From positions 771,336-835,335 of the forward strand of contig JAKASI010000001.1 of NCBI GenBank assembly GCA_021828185.1: a DNA stretch of 64,000 nucleotides. Reading direction: 5' to 3'. Below the pieces are notes generated by a model, which was not told the DNA's origin, ran no database searches, and worked only from the letters and a program-made list of their open reading frames with translations. The number at the start of each line of letters is the position of its first letter. Positions within the stretch are counted from its first letter, which is position 1. The translations under genes and the position numbers were made by a program. Shown here in pieces: positions 1 to 8,047 of this stretch. Source of the stretch: an archaeon. Lineage in GTDB: Archaea > Thermoproteota > Nitrososphaeria > Nitrososphaerales > UBA183.

Positions 1-2
1 GT

Positions 3-548
3 CTCGAACTCAGGAAGAGAGACGGTTCCGGCAGTCTGGCAAGGGTCTCTGCGCGCCTTCAGGAAGCGACCGAAAGGGTCAGGAAAACCCTCCCCCCTCA
101 GGTCATCGTGGAGGAGAAGCGAGGCAGCGACGAGAGCCTCCTGGGGGTCTCCTTCGACTGGACGGCGTGGGTGAACCCATCACTGGGCGCCCTCGAGGCC
201 GCGGAGAAGGCCTTCAGGGAGGAGGGATTCCAGGTCGACAGATATCTGGGCGCCACCTACGTCGATGTCTATGCCGCTCCTGCAGACAAGGGCCGAGCGC
301 TCAGGGAGCTGGCAGAGGCGCTTCCTGCCAAGCGGCCGATCATGTATCTGGGCGACACGGAGGCAGACAACTGGGCGTTCGAAGCCGCTGACATATCGGT
401 CGGAGTTCTGCACCAGCAGAAGACTGGGAACCTTAGGTGTCGATACTCCGTCCGCTACGACGACCTCAGAGACGTGCTGGCTCAGCTTCTCGCCGGCGGA
501 CTCGAGTTTGACGACAGTCCTTCAGGCGGGTGGGGTCGGGGCAGTTGA
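3..548 (+). CDS. HAD-family sugar-phosphate phosphatase, C-terminal part
   Basis: The reading frame is open to the left edge, so only the C-terminal ~181 residues are in the window. The segment MYLGDTEADNWAFEAAD is the HAD motif IV acidic cluster, preceded by DVYAAPADKGRALREL, the strand-plus-KG arrangement seen in trehalose-6-phosphate phosphatase and sucrose/mannosyl-phosphoglycerate phosphatase relatives. The likely role is hydrolysis of a sugar phosphate in the cytoplasm, but the substrate cannot be read. The stop overlaps the next gene's GTG start by 19 bases, so the phosphatase and the glycosyltransferase are probably co-transcribed and act on one product. The nucleophile motif (DxD) lies outside the window. 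Confidence 0.75.
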   Translation, partial: LELRKRDGSGSLARVSARLQEATERVRKTLPPQVIVEEKRGSDESLLGVSFDWTAWVNPSLGALEAAEKAFREEGFQVDRYLGATYVDVYAAPADKGRALRELAEALPAKRPIMYLGDTEADNWAFEAADISVGVLHQQKTGNLRCRYSVRYDDLRDVLAQLLAGGLEFDDSPSGGWGRGS

Positions 549-1810
549 ACTTCGGGGTGATCATGTACCAGACGAGTGCCAGCAAGGGCCAGGAGCTTGT
601 CGCCCAGCGGATGACGAAGGAGCTTGCCTCCCGCGGCGGAAAAGCAGTCCTGATCACCAGCAGATTCCACGACTTCGAACCCGTCATCTACGCAAGGGAG
701 CTCAAGAAGAAAGGGGGGTATGTCAGCTACTATGACGACGAGTTAGGCATCACAGTCTACAGGGTGGAGAGCAGAAAGGTCGACTGGCCGCCTCGGAGGA
801 TCGACTTCACCAATTTCGTCTCCACCCTGGACCGCATTGTAGAAGAGCTAGACCTCGACGCCCTGATTACCCACTCCACCCTCTGGAACGGTCCGGACCT
901 GACGGCCCTCTTCGTGTCATGGAAAAAGCGAATCGTCGCCCAAGAGGGGGGAAGGAGGCCTTTGTTCTGTCACATGAGCCACTACCAACCCCCCTCGAGC
1001 TGGCACTATTCTAAGAAGGAGCGCGGCTGGAGGCAGACCTGGAACGACTATGTTCTCGGTCGGGTTATCCGAGAAGCAGACATATTGCTCGTCGCGACTC
1101 CAGAAGGCGAAAGGCACATGGTTGAGCTGGGTGCCAGGAGGGACCAGTGTCTCCTCTTTCCCGGAGGGATAGAGATCCCGGAGCGCCATTCCGAAGAGGA
1201 GTTGGCCGAATTCAGGCGAAGGCACGGCCTATTGGGTAGTGATAGGCTCGTCACCTTCCTGGGAACGGTGGAAGAGAGGAAGAACGTCAAGGCGGTGCTG
1301 AGGGTTGCGCACTCGCTCATGCGGTCGAAGGGGACTGTCTTCGTCATTGCCGGGCGGCCTGAAGGAAGCTACGCGGAGTCGGTGCTCAGAGCCGCCAAGA
1401 AGGCTCGCAACGTGGTCGTTCTCGGGGAGCTGTCGGACAAAGAGAAGTCTGTCCTGATCAGAACTTCCTACCTCAACCTGATTATGAGCAGGCTGGAGGC
1501 GTTGGGCCTCACGCAGTTGGAGTTCATGAGCGTGGGGGTGCCTGTGGTGACTTCGGGGGTGGGGGGCCAGTCATGGATCGTGCGGAACGACCAGACAGGG
1601 GTCGTGCTGGACGGCCCTGAAGACATACGAGGAGCCGCATCGGCGATTGCCAAGCTTCTCCGCGACAGGGCGTACTGGGACAAGCTCAGCAGAAACGCGG
1701 AGAAGTACGCATCCCAGTTCACAATGAGCGCCCTGGTCAGGAACCTTATGAGGAGGGCGAGGGAAGTCATGAAACGGGTCGAAGCGGAAGGTAAGCTGAC
1801 AGCAGGCTAG
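530..1810 (+). CDS. GT4-family glycosyltransferase
   Basis: 426 residues with a GT-B layout. The N-terminal strand has ASKGQELVAQRMTKEL, matching the acceptor-domain start. The C-terminal domain has TFLGTVEERKNVKAVL, then the donor-site region EALGLTQLEFMSVGVPVV, where the E-x7-E type arrangement of retaining GT4 enzymes is recognisable. It transfers a sugar from a nucleotide-sugar donor; the acceptor is unknown. Start is GTG at 530, overlapping the phosphatase. The pairing with a HAD phosphatase resembles two-step synthesis of a phosphorylated then dephosphorylated glycoside such as trehalose or glucosyl/mannosylglycerate. That is inference from context. Confidence 0.8.
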   Translation: MGSGQLNFGVIMYQTSASKGQELVAQRMTKELASRGGKAVLITSRFHDFEPVIYARELKKKGGYVSYYDDELGITVYRVESRKVDWPPRRIDFTNFVSTLDRIVEELDLDALITHSTLWNGPDLTALFVSWKKRIVAQEGGRRPLFCHMSHYQPPSSWHYSKKERGWRQTWNDYVLGRVIREADILLVATPEGERHMVELGARRDQCLLFPGGIEIPERHSEEELAEFRRRHGLLGSDRLVTFLGTVEERKNVKAVLRVAHSLMRSKGTVFVIAGRPEGSYAESVLRAAKKARNVVVLGELSDKEKSVLIRTSYLNLIMSRLEALGLTQLEFMSVGVPVVTSGVGGQSWIVRNDQTGVVLDGPEDIRGAASAIAKLLRDRAYWDKLSRNAEKYASQFTMSALVRNLMRRAREVMKRVEAEGKLTAG

Positions 1811-1860
1811 GGCCCCAGGGAACGCGCGGGCGTGGTCAGGAAGTCTCTGCCCTTCCCTGG

Positions 1861-1879
1861 CTCGGACGAGTTGTCCGAG
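1861..1879. terminator. 7-bp hairpin after the glycosyltransferase
   Basis: CTCGGAC and GTCCGAG form a perfect 7-bp stem around a 5-base loop, 50 bases after the glycosyltransferase stop and before the convergent small zinc protein gene. It could work as a terminator or mRNA-end hairpin for either gene, but there is no T-tract, so this is a weak call. Confidence 0.3.
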
Positions 1880-1953
1880 TCCAGCTTGTGGTGACCCTCC
1901 CCGGAGCAGCAGAGGGTGCATTGCTCAGTGGGTCACGACGTGGCCGAGTCGCA

Positions 1954-2106
1954 TCACTCGCTTTCTGACAGGACCGAATAGGCAGGGAGCCCGTCCTGCG
2001 AGCCGAAGAAACGGGTCTTCTGCCAGTGCTTGTAGTAGCACTCGGCGCACAGGGTCGGGTTAGTCCTGGACGCAGGCTGCCCGCACCATTCGCACTTCGG
2101 GAGCAC
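1954..2106 (-). CDS. Small zinc-ribbon protein (50 aa)
   Basis: A 50-residue product starting at GTG 2106, with GAGG five bases upstream as a possible ribosome-binding site. It begins LPKCEWCGQPAS and continues LCAECYYKHW, giving a CxxC...CxxC pair that should bind one zinc, followed by a basic-aromatic tail. The composition is typical of small archaeal zinc ribbons that bind nucleic acid or proteins. Function unknown. The codon pattern matches neighbouring genes, which supports it being real despite its size. Confidence 0.65.
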   Translation of the reverse strand: MLPKCEWCGQPASRTNPTLCAECYYKHWQKTRFFGSQDGLPAYSVLSESE

Positions 2107-2209
2107 CCGTCCTCACTGCCGACGGACGGGCCGCGTCGGCATATACGCCTACCGATGGACCCGGAAGTACCCGCCGTCCCGATAAAGAAGACGCGCGGAG
2201 GTCTGGCCC

Positions 2210-2344
2210 CTACCTGGCGGGGTCCCGCCTTCCAGACGACAGTAGGATTGCGCCCATGGCCATCAGAAATCCGCCCAGGAGGACTCCAATGTCGAAGTTG
2301 AGCAGGGCCCCGTCGGCTATCATCATGATTAGACCGATCAACAT
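2210..2344 (-). CDS. Small membrane protein (44 aa), possibly translationally coupled
   Basis: ATG at 2344 overlaps the stop of the upstream sensor-like reading frame (TGT TGA). The product has two hydrophobic segments (LIGLIMMIADGALL and IGVLLGGFLMAMGAILL) and ends in a basic tail. The same frame stays open upstream with sensible residues (AYITTDAKEKATNG) back to a stop near 2451 but offers no standard start there. The protein may therefore once have been longer, or been fused to the upstream frame by a frameshift. Function unknown. Confidence 0.5.
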   Translation of the reverse strand: MLIGLIMMIADGALLNFDIGVLLGGFLMAMGAILLSSGRRDPAR

Positions 2345-3220
2345 CGGTATCGTCCCATTGGTAGCCTTCTCTTTCGCGTCTGTCGTGATATAGGCCCTGC
2401 GTCCGAATCCTCCTCCTCCGACTCGTACTCCCTCAATAGAGGAGCTTCATCATCCGAAAACCGCCCCAGGATCTTGACGGTCGCCCGTCCGGCCTTGGAC
2501 GCCAGCCTCCTGAAGAAAGCTTCGTTGTTCCTGATCGACCCCTCCTGTGGAACGATCACCAGTGCCTCATCTTTCATCGCATCGACGAATTCGTTGGCCG
2601 AGTCCATGACCTCCTGGGTGCTGAAGGTGAGCTTCGTCTCTCCCAGTTGCTCCCCCTTCTCCAGCGCGGCTACCCTGATGTCGGCCGGGACTGCGATCCC
2701 CCAGAGGGTGTCGAAGAGCGACTGGTGATGTCTTACAAACGAATCTTCGTTGCTGTAGAGGAGCGGGCCTTCGGGGCTGAACTCCTGCATCCCGGGGAGG
2801 GCGATGTACTCGCTGTCGCTGACCCCAAAGTAGCTGCTAACCCCTTGCACGTGCCTGATCTCTATGGTCTTCATGACTTCTTTGCAGTAGGCAAGGTTCT
2901 CCTTGACGATCTCGCCGATGACTCTCAGCTTCGCCCCCCCTCTTCACCATCTCGAGGTGCTCGCGTCCCATCATCTCCATCTCTTCGGACCGGTTGGGTG
3001 GAGCGGGGGCTAGCACCCCCGCGGCGATGCCCACGCGAGCCCTGGCGTTGGCGGAGAAACCGGCCGCCGCGCCTAGCACTTTCTCGCCGCCGGTAAGCAC
3101 TTCGGTCCTCCGCGCAGGAGGGGTCGGCCCCGCACCCTGGGTCCCCTGTTTGGCCACTCCGCTCCCTTGACGCAGCTCGAAATATGAGTCTGGTAGGCGC
3201 CCAGCCAGAATAGAGCCCAA
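2338..3220 (-). pseudogene. Frameshifted sensor/regulator-like protein
   Basis: Two overlapping frames together give one family-like protein. The upstream frame (TTG at 3220) contains TEVLTGGEKVLGAAAG and ends in REHLEMVKRGG. The downstream frame resumes with KLRVIGEIVKENLAYCKEVM and continues through IEIRHVQGVSSYFGV and GPLLYSNEDSFVRHHQSLF. That order (TEVL..GxE, KRG.k.R.itEI..dNl.yCKe, elRHl.G..gnFgvse, yiyS) is the N-terminal sensing region of thaumarchaeal histidine-kinase-like or regulator proteins. The break is a run of seven C on the + strand (2934-2940); six would restore the frame. It is either a real decay event or a homopolymer error. No kinase or ATPase domain follows. Confidence 0.65.
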
Positions 3221-3321
3221 CCGTCGGCTTCCGGACCGTCTCCGGTGGTCGAAGTTCCAAGCCCGAGGCGTCCGGCGACTTCAGGTCCACCATCCACGCG
3301 TCCGCTAGCAATATAGCGCGC

Positions 3322-3786
3322 TTGTCCATCTGCGGCTCGGTGCCTCCGACGTCCGCCCATGACGACCTCGTCCCCGTCCGCCTAGTCAAGGTGGGGTTTG
3401 CCGACGCCCAGGGGGTCGAAGGGGTCGCGGTGCTGGCTGCGATTTCGGACCCTGCTCGTAGGTTGTTCATGCGCGCATTCTCCGGAGAGGTGGCGACGCA
3501 TCTGGACCGATTCCTACGGGGGGACAGATCATCCATACCCTCGGTCTATAACATAGTCGAAGATCTGGCAGAAAGGGAGGGCCTCCATCTGGCGAAGGTC
3601 GAGATCTACAGCTCGGACACAGTCCTCAGGGGGGACATGTCGTTTGACGGGAGAGAGAAGCGGGTGGTCCTCCGGGGGTACCGGGCCTCCGACTGCCTTA
3701 CGCTGGCGATCCTCTACGACGCCCCCGTCTTGGTCCAGTCGTCTCTCCTCACGGTCGAAGGAGCGACAGGCGAAGCGACCTCTTAA
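3322..3786 (+). CDS. Bifunctional-nuclease-like (DUF151) protein
   Basis: 154 residues if TTG 3322 is used; GTG at 3340 is an alternative start. AATATAG at 3309-3315 is close to the TTG for a TATA box, which favours a slightly later start. The core matches the BFN/DUF151 fold: VRLVKVGFADAQGVEGVAVL at the start, then RGYRASDCLTLAILYDAPVLV, equivalent to the RpSDAlalAlr.gaPI.V signature. The family includes plant bifunctional nucleases and bacterial proteins with weak nuclease activity; its archaeal role is not settled. The next gene's ATG is 26 bases past the stop. Confidence 0.75.
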   Translation: MSICGSVPPTSAHDDLVPVRLVKVGFADAQGVEGVAVLAAISDPARRLFMRAFSGEVATHLDRFLRGDRSSIPSVYNIVEDLAEREGLHLAKVEIYSSDTVLRGDMSFDGREKRVVLRGYRASDCLTLAILYDAPVLVQSSLLTVEGATGEATS

Positions 3787-3811
3787 ATCCGTCCAGGGCG
3801 AAATCTGCGCC

Positions 3812-4450
3812 ATGAGCATGGTTTCACAGGGCGGCTGGAACTTTTTCGTGACGAAAGGGAAGAGCAAGCTGGGGGTGGTCTTGATACACGAGATCTTCGG
3901 CTACAATCCGTACCACGAGCAGGTCGCCAAGGACCTAGCGGAGGCAGGGTACAGCGCCGCGGCCGTGGACCTGTTCCGCGGAGTGAAGGCGGGTTCGCTG
4001 GAGGAAGGCATGAAGCTGAGGGAATCGGTGACGAACCCTGAGCTTCAAAAGGCCATCTCGGCCGGAGCGGAGGCTCTGAAGGCGAAGACGGGGGCCCGCA
4101 CCATCGGTTCGATGGGGTTCTGCATGGGGGGAGGATTTGCGCTCCAGGCGGCCTGCGACCTGGGACTGGGGTTCTGCGTGGACTACTACGGCTCGGTCGC
4201 CAACCCGGAGGACATTTCGAAGCTGAAGGGACCGGTCCTCCTCATCCTCGGGAGCGACGACACGAGGGTGACCCCATGGGCGTACCAGCAGTTCCTCCCG
4301 GCTGCCACTGCCCACAAGAAGAGGGTTGAAGTGGAGCTCTATCCGAACGCCAAGCACGCTTTCCACAGGCCTGGGTGGGAAGGGCACAACCCAGAGGCAG
4401 CCGCCGACGCCTGGGAAAAGACCCTCAGGTTCCTCTCGAAGTTCGCCTAG
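3812..4450 (+). CDS. Dienelactone hydrolase family protein
   Basis: 212 residues of alpha/beta-hydrolase. VVLIHEIFGYNPYHEQVA is the oxyanion strand with the family's conserved Glu. SMGFCMGGGFAL carries the nucleophile elbow with Cys (G-F-C-M-G-G), as in dienelactone hydrolase. LGSDDTRVTP supplies the Asp and NAKHAFHRPGW the His. It hydrolyses cyclic or ester lactones in the cytosol; the physiological substrate is unknown. ATG 3812 is chosen over the longer open frame because homology begins there and the upstream part overlaps the DUF151 gene. Confidence 0.88.
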   Translation: MSMVSQGGWNFFVTKGKSKLGVVLIHEIFGYNPYHEQVAKDLAEAGYSAAAVDLFRGVKAGSLEEGMKLRESVTNPELQKAISAGAEALKAKTGARTIGSMGFCMGGGFALQAACDLGLGFCVDYYGSVANPEDISKLKGPVLLILGSDDTRVTPWAYQQFLPAATAHKKRVEVELYPNAKHAFHRPGWEGHNPEAAADAWEKTLRFLSKFA

Positions 4451-4468
4451 GCTGCGGACCCCCTTTGG

Positions 4469-4612
4469 TCACTCCGCGGTGGATGGATGCGAGCCTATCC
4501 GCCTGCTCTCTACGGGAGGGTATGGACCGTTCGGGTGGGTCTCCTTGTACTCCTGCTCGAGAGCCCTCGCCTCTTCATCTCCGGCTTTCTTGCGGTCAGC
4601 TTCGGAAGACAC
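4469..4612 (-). CDS. Small acidic hypothetical protein (47 aa)
   Basis: GTG start at 4612. The residues are highly charged and hydrophilic (SEADRKKAGDEEARALEQEY, then a Pro/Gly-rich tail ending HPSTAE). TTAATTAGA on the minus strand about 40 bases before the start could be its TATA box. The predicted helix followed by a flexible tail is protein-like and codon use fits the genome. I do not recognise a family. Confidence 0.5.
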   Translation of the reverse strand: MSSEADRKKAGDEEARALEQEYKETHPNGPYPPVESRRIGSHPSTAE

Positions 4613-4793
4613 GATAGCCCCTAATTCTGTCTGATGTTCGGGGGGTCTAATTAATGGCCGGCTCGATTCTCAAGGATGAGAAGCCTCCCTGATGGGAGGA
4701 GCGATCGGAGAATCGCGCAGCCTTCAGGTTGGGCACCGAGCTACCCATGCTCAGACAGCCCAAGGGGCGCCCCTCGGCGATGAAGAACGGGGT

Positions 4794-5210
4794 TCAGTAC
4801 CCCCTGGGGATCCGCCTGCGCGGCGGCTTCGTGTGCTGATACAGCTCTATCCAATTTCCGTCGGGGTCTGTCACGTAGCAATAGGACGCCCCCGCCTCCG
4901 GGCCGAAGTCAGTCTTCCCTGCCCCGGTCGCGACCAGCTGGGCGTACTTCTTCTTCAAATCGTCAACGCAGAAGGCGACATGGTCGAGCCCCTCTCCAGC
5001 GCTGTATGGGGTGTCATACTTCGAGCTCTCAGGGTACCAGTTCAACTCGAGCTTCATCCTGGACTTCCTGTCCCTGAGGAGCACAAATACCCCGGCCCCG
5101 GACTTCGAGTTGTCCCCGCGTGCGACCTCCTCCAGGCCCAGTGCCCCCTTGTAGAACTTCAGTGACCTCGCGAGGTCGGTCACCCTTATCCCGACGTAGC
5201 TCAGGTACAT
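4794..5210 (-). CDS. VOC/glyoxalase-fold protein
   Basis: 138 residues with two beta-alpha-beta-beta-beta repeats. YVGIRVTDLARSLKFYKGAL opens the first and DHVAFCVDDLKKKYAQL the second. The end YCYVTDPDGNWIELYQH is the classic glyoxalase I/VOC C-terminal strand with the metal-ligand Glu. His and Glu ligands are present at expected positions, so a metal site is likely. It may be a lactoylglutathione-lyase-like enzyme or a methylmalonyl-CoA-epimerase relative. It sits one base downstream of a metalloprotease-like gene on the same strand. Confidence 0.85.
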   Translation of the reverse strand: MYLSYVGIRVTDLARSLKFYKGALGLEEVARGDNSKSGAGVFVLLRDRKSRMKLELNWYPESSKYDTPYSAGEGLDHVAFCVDDLKKKYAQLVATGAGKTDFGPEAGASYCYVTDPDGNWIELYQHTKPPRRRIPRGY

Positions 5211-5211
5211 G

Positions 5212-5742
5212 CTAGTCTCCCCCTGCGGGGAGCATCTCTTTCACTCCCACGTTGCCGAGGAACCTGCGAAAATGCTTGTCTGGGATCCACTCCACCCTCA
5301 GGTACTGGACGACCTGCTCTTCGCTCATCCCGAGCCTCCTGGCCTCCTTGACCGCGACCCTGTAGGCCTCGATCTCGGTGGGTCGGTCGACGTACTCATA
5401 CTGCCTGTCCCACAGCTCCTTCCCTTCGTGGTGCTGTCTGATGTGCACGAGCTCATGGATTACGTCCAGGTAGACATCGACCTCGCTCCCTTCCCTGAGG
5501 TATCTTCCACTCACCACTATGGACCCCTTCTCGTCGTTTATCCTCATGTATCCCCTGCCGTCGGTGACCTCCACCCAGAGGGCGCCCAGCACTTCTTTCG
5601 TCCTGCGCCCGAAGATCGACCTGACTGCTCCGACTCGCTCGAACCCTCCGAAGACGCTGGAGAACGGGTGGAAGCCGCGGGGCGCATCTCTCGCTATGAA
5701 GACGCCCAGGTCCAACCTCCTGCCAGTCTTCATTCTCTTCAT
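5212..5742 (-). CDS. HExxH metalloprotease-like protein
   Basis: 176 residues. DVIHELVHIRQHH at about 93-105 holds the zinc motif HELVH (96-100), and a downstream YVDRPTEIEAYRVA (118-129) gives a Glu at the spacing expected of a gluzincin third ligand. No signal peptide, so it is probably cytoplasmic. The family has uncharacterised archaeal members; a peptidase role is an inference from the motif. It overlaps the upstream GNAT gene's stop by four bases, so the two are likely co-translated. Confidence 0.7.
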   Translation of the reverse strand: MKRMKTGRRLDLGVFIARDAPRGFHPFSSVFGGFERVGAVRSIFGRRTKEVLGALWVEVTDGRGYMRINDEKGSIVVSGRYLREGSEVDVYLDVIHELVHIRQHHEGKELWDRQYEYVDRPTEIEAYRVAVKEARRLGMSEEQVVQYLRVEWIPDKHFRRFLGNVGVKEMLPAGGD

Positions 5743-6479
5743 TTGAGCTTTCTCGTCAGAACCTTCTTCGAGTACATCGCTACGAACCCGCGCCTCAGGT
5801 AGAACTGCAACACCCCATCAGAGCTCAGGGTTTGGAGAATGAGACTCCTCCCCTCTTCGGAGGCGATTTGTCCGGCTCGTGCGAGGAGGGCCGTCGCCAC
5901 CCCCATTCTCCTGAATTCCGGGACCGTGCCGACGCAATATGCCCCGGCAATGCCTTGCGTCCTGAACAGCGCCAAGACTCCGGCCATCCCCTCGCTTCCC
6001 CTCGCCTCAAGAAGAGTGACCGCCCTCGAATCTTGCAAGGATGAAATGATGGGCCGGACTACCCCGGCCAGGGTCTCATCTCCGTAGAAGGAGCGAAGAT
6101 AGGCGATTGCCCAGCTGTTTGGATCGGTCGAAGGGCCGACCTCCAGTTCTGCCTTTCCTTCCTTCACAGGGGCGGTCGAGAGGAGCACAGTCATGGTGTC
6201 TGTCTGCCTGTATCCCAGGGCGAGGAGGCCCTTCGCGGCCGGACACGAGTCGAAGACCAGAACTGTCGAGTCGATTCCCGATGGACGAAGAGCACCTTCA
6301 GCCCAAGTTGCGGTGCTCCGGGCCGCGCCACAGGTCAGCGCGCCTGCCCTGTTGAAGAATGGCTCCTTCAGGGTGTCCGAAGTGAGCAGGTATCCTTTTC
6401 CATGCCATCGGAGGCGCGCCCACTCGGACCACCAGCGTACTTCATTGAGCTCCGTGCGCCTTCTGTCAGGGGTTCTCAA
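5739..6479 (-). CDS. GNAT acetyltransferase
   Basis: 246 residues. The C-terminal ~120 are a GNAT domain: AGAYCVGTVPEFRRMGVATALL carries the acetyl-CoA pyrophosphate loop (R-R-M-G-V-A), followed by LILQTLSSDGVLQFYLRRGF, the usual beta5-alpha4 motif. The N-terminal half is a degenerate second GNAT-like half or substrate domain. Start is TTG 6479, overlapping the cysS stop by 14 bases, so it is coupled to cysS. The substrate (amine or protein N terminus) is unknown. Confidence 0.78.
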   Translation of the reverse strand: MRTPDRRRTELNEVRWWSEWARLRWHGKGYLLTSDTLKEPFFNRAGALTCGAARSTATWAEGALRPSGIDSTVLVFDSCPAAKGLLALGYRQTDTMTVLLSTAPVKEGKAELEVGPSTDPNSWAIAYLRSFYGDETLAGVVRPIISSLQDSRAVTLLEARGSEGMAGVLALFRTQGIAGAYCVGTVPEFRRMGVATALLARAGQIASEEGRSLILQTLSSDGVLQFYLRRGFVAMYSKKVLTRKLK

Positions 6480-7653
6480 GCAGATCCACTCCCAGGATGT
6501 TCATGGCAGCCGACGCAGACGAAGCCAACTCCCGGGCCTTCTCCCTGTCTCCTAGCCTGATCGCTGCCCTGAGGGCGCCCTCGGCCCAATCCAGTGCCTT
6601 GGGCGAGTTGAAGCCATCGTTCAGCGCGCGCTCGAACGGGGCCAGCGGGTGATCCCTTTCATAGTCGGGCCTGCCGAACTCTCTGGCCATCCTCCGCATG
6701 CCCCCGAGCCTCCTCCTGGCCGCACCCAGCCCAGAAAGATCCGACTCCTTCCTGTAGTTCATCGAAAGGAAACAGAACCTGATTTCAGCCGGAGAACAGG
6801 CTTCCAGGGCCTCTCGCACGGTGACCACGTTCCCGAGCGACTTTGACATCTTCTGCCCCTCCATGTTCAGGAGGCTCGTGTGCACCCAGTGCCTGACCAT
6901 GGGGGTGACGCCGGTCAAAGACTCCCCCTGGGCTATCTCCGCTTCGTGGTGGGGGTAGATCAGCTCGTAGGCGCCCCCGTGGATGTCATATTGAGGCCCG
7001 AGGGACGGGATGGTCACAGCCGTATCCTGCACGTGCCATCCCGGCGCGCCCAATCCCCAGGGGCTCTCCCACCGTCCCTCCACCAGGTTCTCAGGGCGCC
7101 AGAGGGCGAAGTCGTTGAGGTTGCGCTTCCTGGGAGACAGTTCGAGGGGCCTCATCGCGAGGTCCTGCTTCGACTGGTGCGACAGGCGCCCGAAGCGGGG
7201 GAACTTGGTGGTGTCGAAGTAGACCCACCCGCCGGCCTCATAGGCGAACCCTTTGTCGATGAGCAGGGCGACCTGTCTGATCATCTCCCCGACGTGACCT
7301 GAAACCGGCTCCGGGCGCGCGACGGTCGCGATGTCCAGCTTTTTCATGTCCGCAAGATAAGAGGCGGTCATGCGTGAGGAGTATCGGAGCGGATCCTGGC
7401 GCGCCATCCTTGCGGCCGCAGTGATGGTCTCGTCGATGTCTGTGACGTTCATCAGATATTCAACGCGGTAGCCGAGGTGGCGGAGGTATCTCGACAATGC
7501 GTCGTAAAAGATGTACGTCCTGGCGTGGCCGAGGTGCATCGGGGACTGGACGGTGGGACCGCACACGAACATGGTGACCAGCGGAGGGTCCCGAGGACGG
7601 AGCGGCTCCTTTTTCGCGCTCATCGTGTTGTAAAGGGAGAGGTTGACCTCCAT
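6466..7653 (-). CDS. cysS: Cysteinyl-tRNA synthetase, short and with a changed zinc site
   Basis: 395 residues from ATG 7653; the frame is open further upstream but homology starts here, and a TATA-like AAAAACAAATA lies about 35 bases before it on the minus strand. It charges tRNA-Cys with cysteine. HIGH is present as HLGH (40-43) and KMSKS is intact near residue 267. The zinc site has Cys31 and PHHEAE, but the normal WHIEC motif reads WHVQD (about 204-208), so the second Cys ligand is Asp. The protein is about 60 residues shorter than usual at the C terminus, where the anticodon-binding region lies. It is likely functional but divergent; a CysRS-like ligase is the alternative. Confidence 0.85.
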   Translation of the reverse strand: MEVNLSLYNTMSAKKEPLRPRDPPLVTMFVCGPTVQSPMHLGHARTYIFYDALSRYLRHLGYRVEYLMNVTDIDETITAAARMARQDPLRYSSRMTASYLADMKKLDIATVARPEPVSGHVGEMIRQVALLIDKGFAYEAGGWVYFDTTKFPRFGRLSHQSKQDLAMRPLELSPRKRNLNDFALWRPENLVEGRWESPWGLGAPGWHVQDTAVTIPSLGPQYDIHGGAYELIYPHHEAEIAQGESLTGVTPMVRHWVHTSLLNMEGQKMSKSLGNVVTVREALEACSPAEIRFCFLSMNYRKESDLSGLGAARRRLGGMRRMAREFGRPDYERDHPLAPFERALNDGFNSPKALDWAEGALRAAIRLGDREKARELASSASAAMNILGVDLLENP

Positions 7654-7718
7654 CGGGAACCTGGCTTCCCGGAGGGCGGGTATTTGTTTTTGAATCCGCC
7701 CCGCCACCGTCAGCCCCG

Positions 7719-8003
7719 TTGCTCTACGAGCAGCCGCTGAAGTCGTTCTCTGAGCTGGTCGAGAGGCTGCGGTCACTGGATCAGGACGCCGGCATAAGGC
7801 TGGTCGGCAGGTCAGGCGGCAAGAGGGTGTTGGTTTTCGTGACTAGGTTCGGTCCGAAGTACACCATGATGACCTACACCGTGAGGCCCAGGACAGGGAC
7901 GCCCCTGAAGAAGCTCGATACCCGTGAATTCGACTCGCCAGAGGGGGTCGGAGCTGCTCTGCGGACGCTGGTCCGGGGCCGCCTGCAGGCGTGGTTGTAC
8001 TGA
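7719..8003 (+). CDS. Conserved-looking hypothetical protein (94 aa)
   Basis: Begins at TTG 7719, divergent from cysS with only 65 bases between the starts, so the two share a promoter region (AT-rich 7680-7700). The predicted product is mixed alpha/beta (SFSELVERLRSLDQDAGIRL, then KRVLVFVTRFGPKYTMMTYT) and ends in a short helix. I see no catalytic motif and no membrane segment. Codon use is typical of the genome. Function unknown. Confidence 0.6.
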   Translation: MLYEQPLKSFSELVERLRSLDQDAGIRLVGRSGGKRVLVFVTRFGPKYTMMTYTVRPRTGTPLKKLDTREFDSPEGVGAALRTLVRGRLQAWLY

Positions 8004-8014
8004 GCGGGCGCTCG

Positions 8015-8022
8015 ATTAATAT
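8015..8022 (+). promoter_or_regulatory. TATA box for the thioredoxin-fold gene
   Basis: ATTAATAT lies 26-33 bases before ATG 8048, the spacing expected for a leaderless archaeal transcript. Confidence 0.6.
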
Positions 8023-8047
8023 CTGGGCGGCGTAGGTCGCTCGCACA

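Noticed and set aside
1805..1920. Minus-strand frame with CTLCCSGEGHHKL, resembling a small zinc protein
   Set aside because: The frame has no usable start codon (a TGA precedes it). It could be a frameshifted continuation after the 1954-2106 gene but cannot be supported as a gene.
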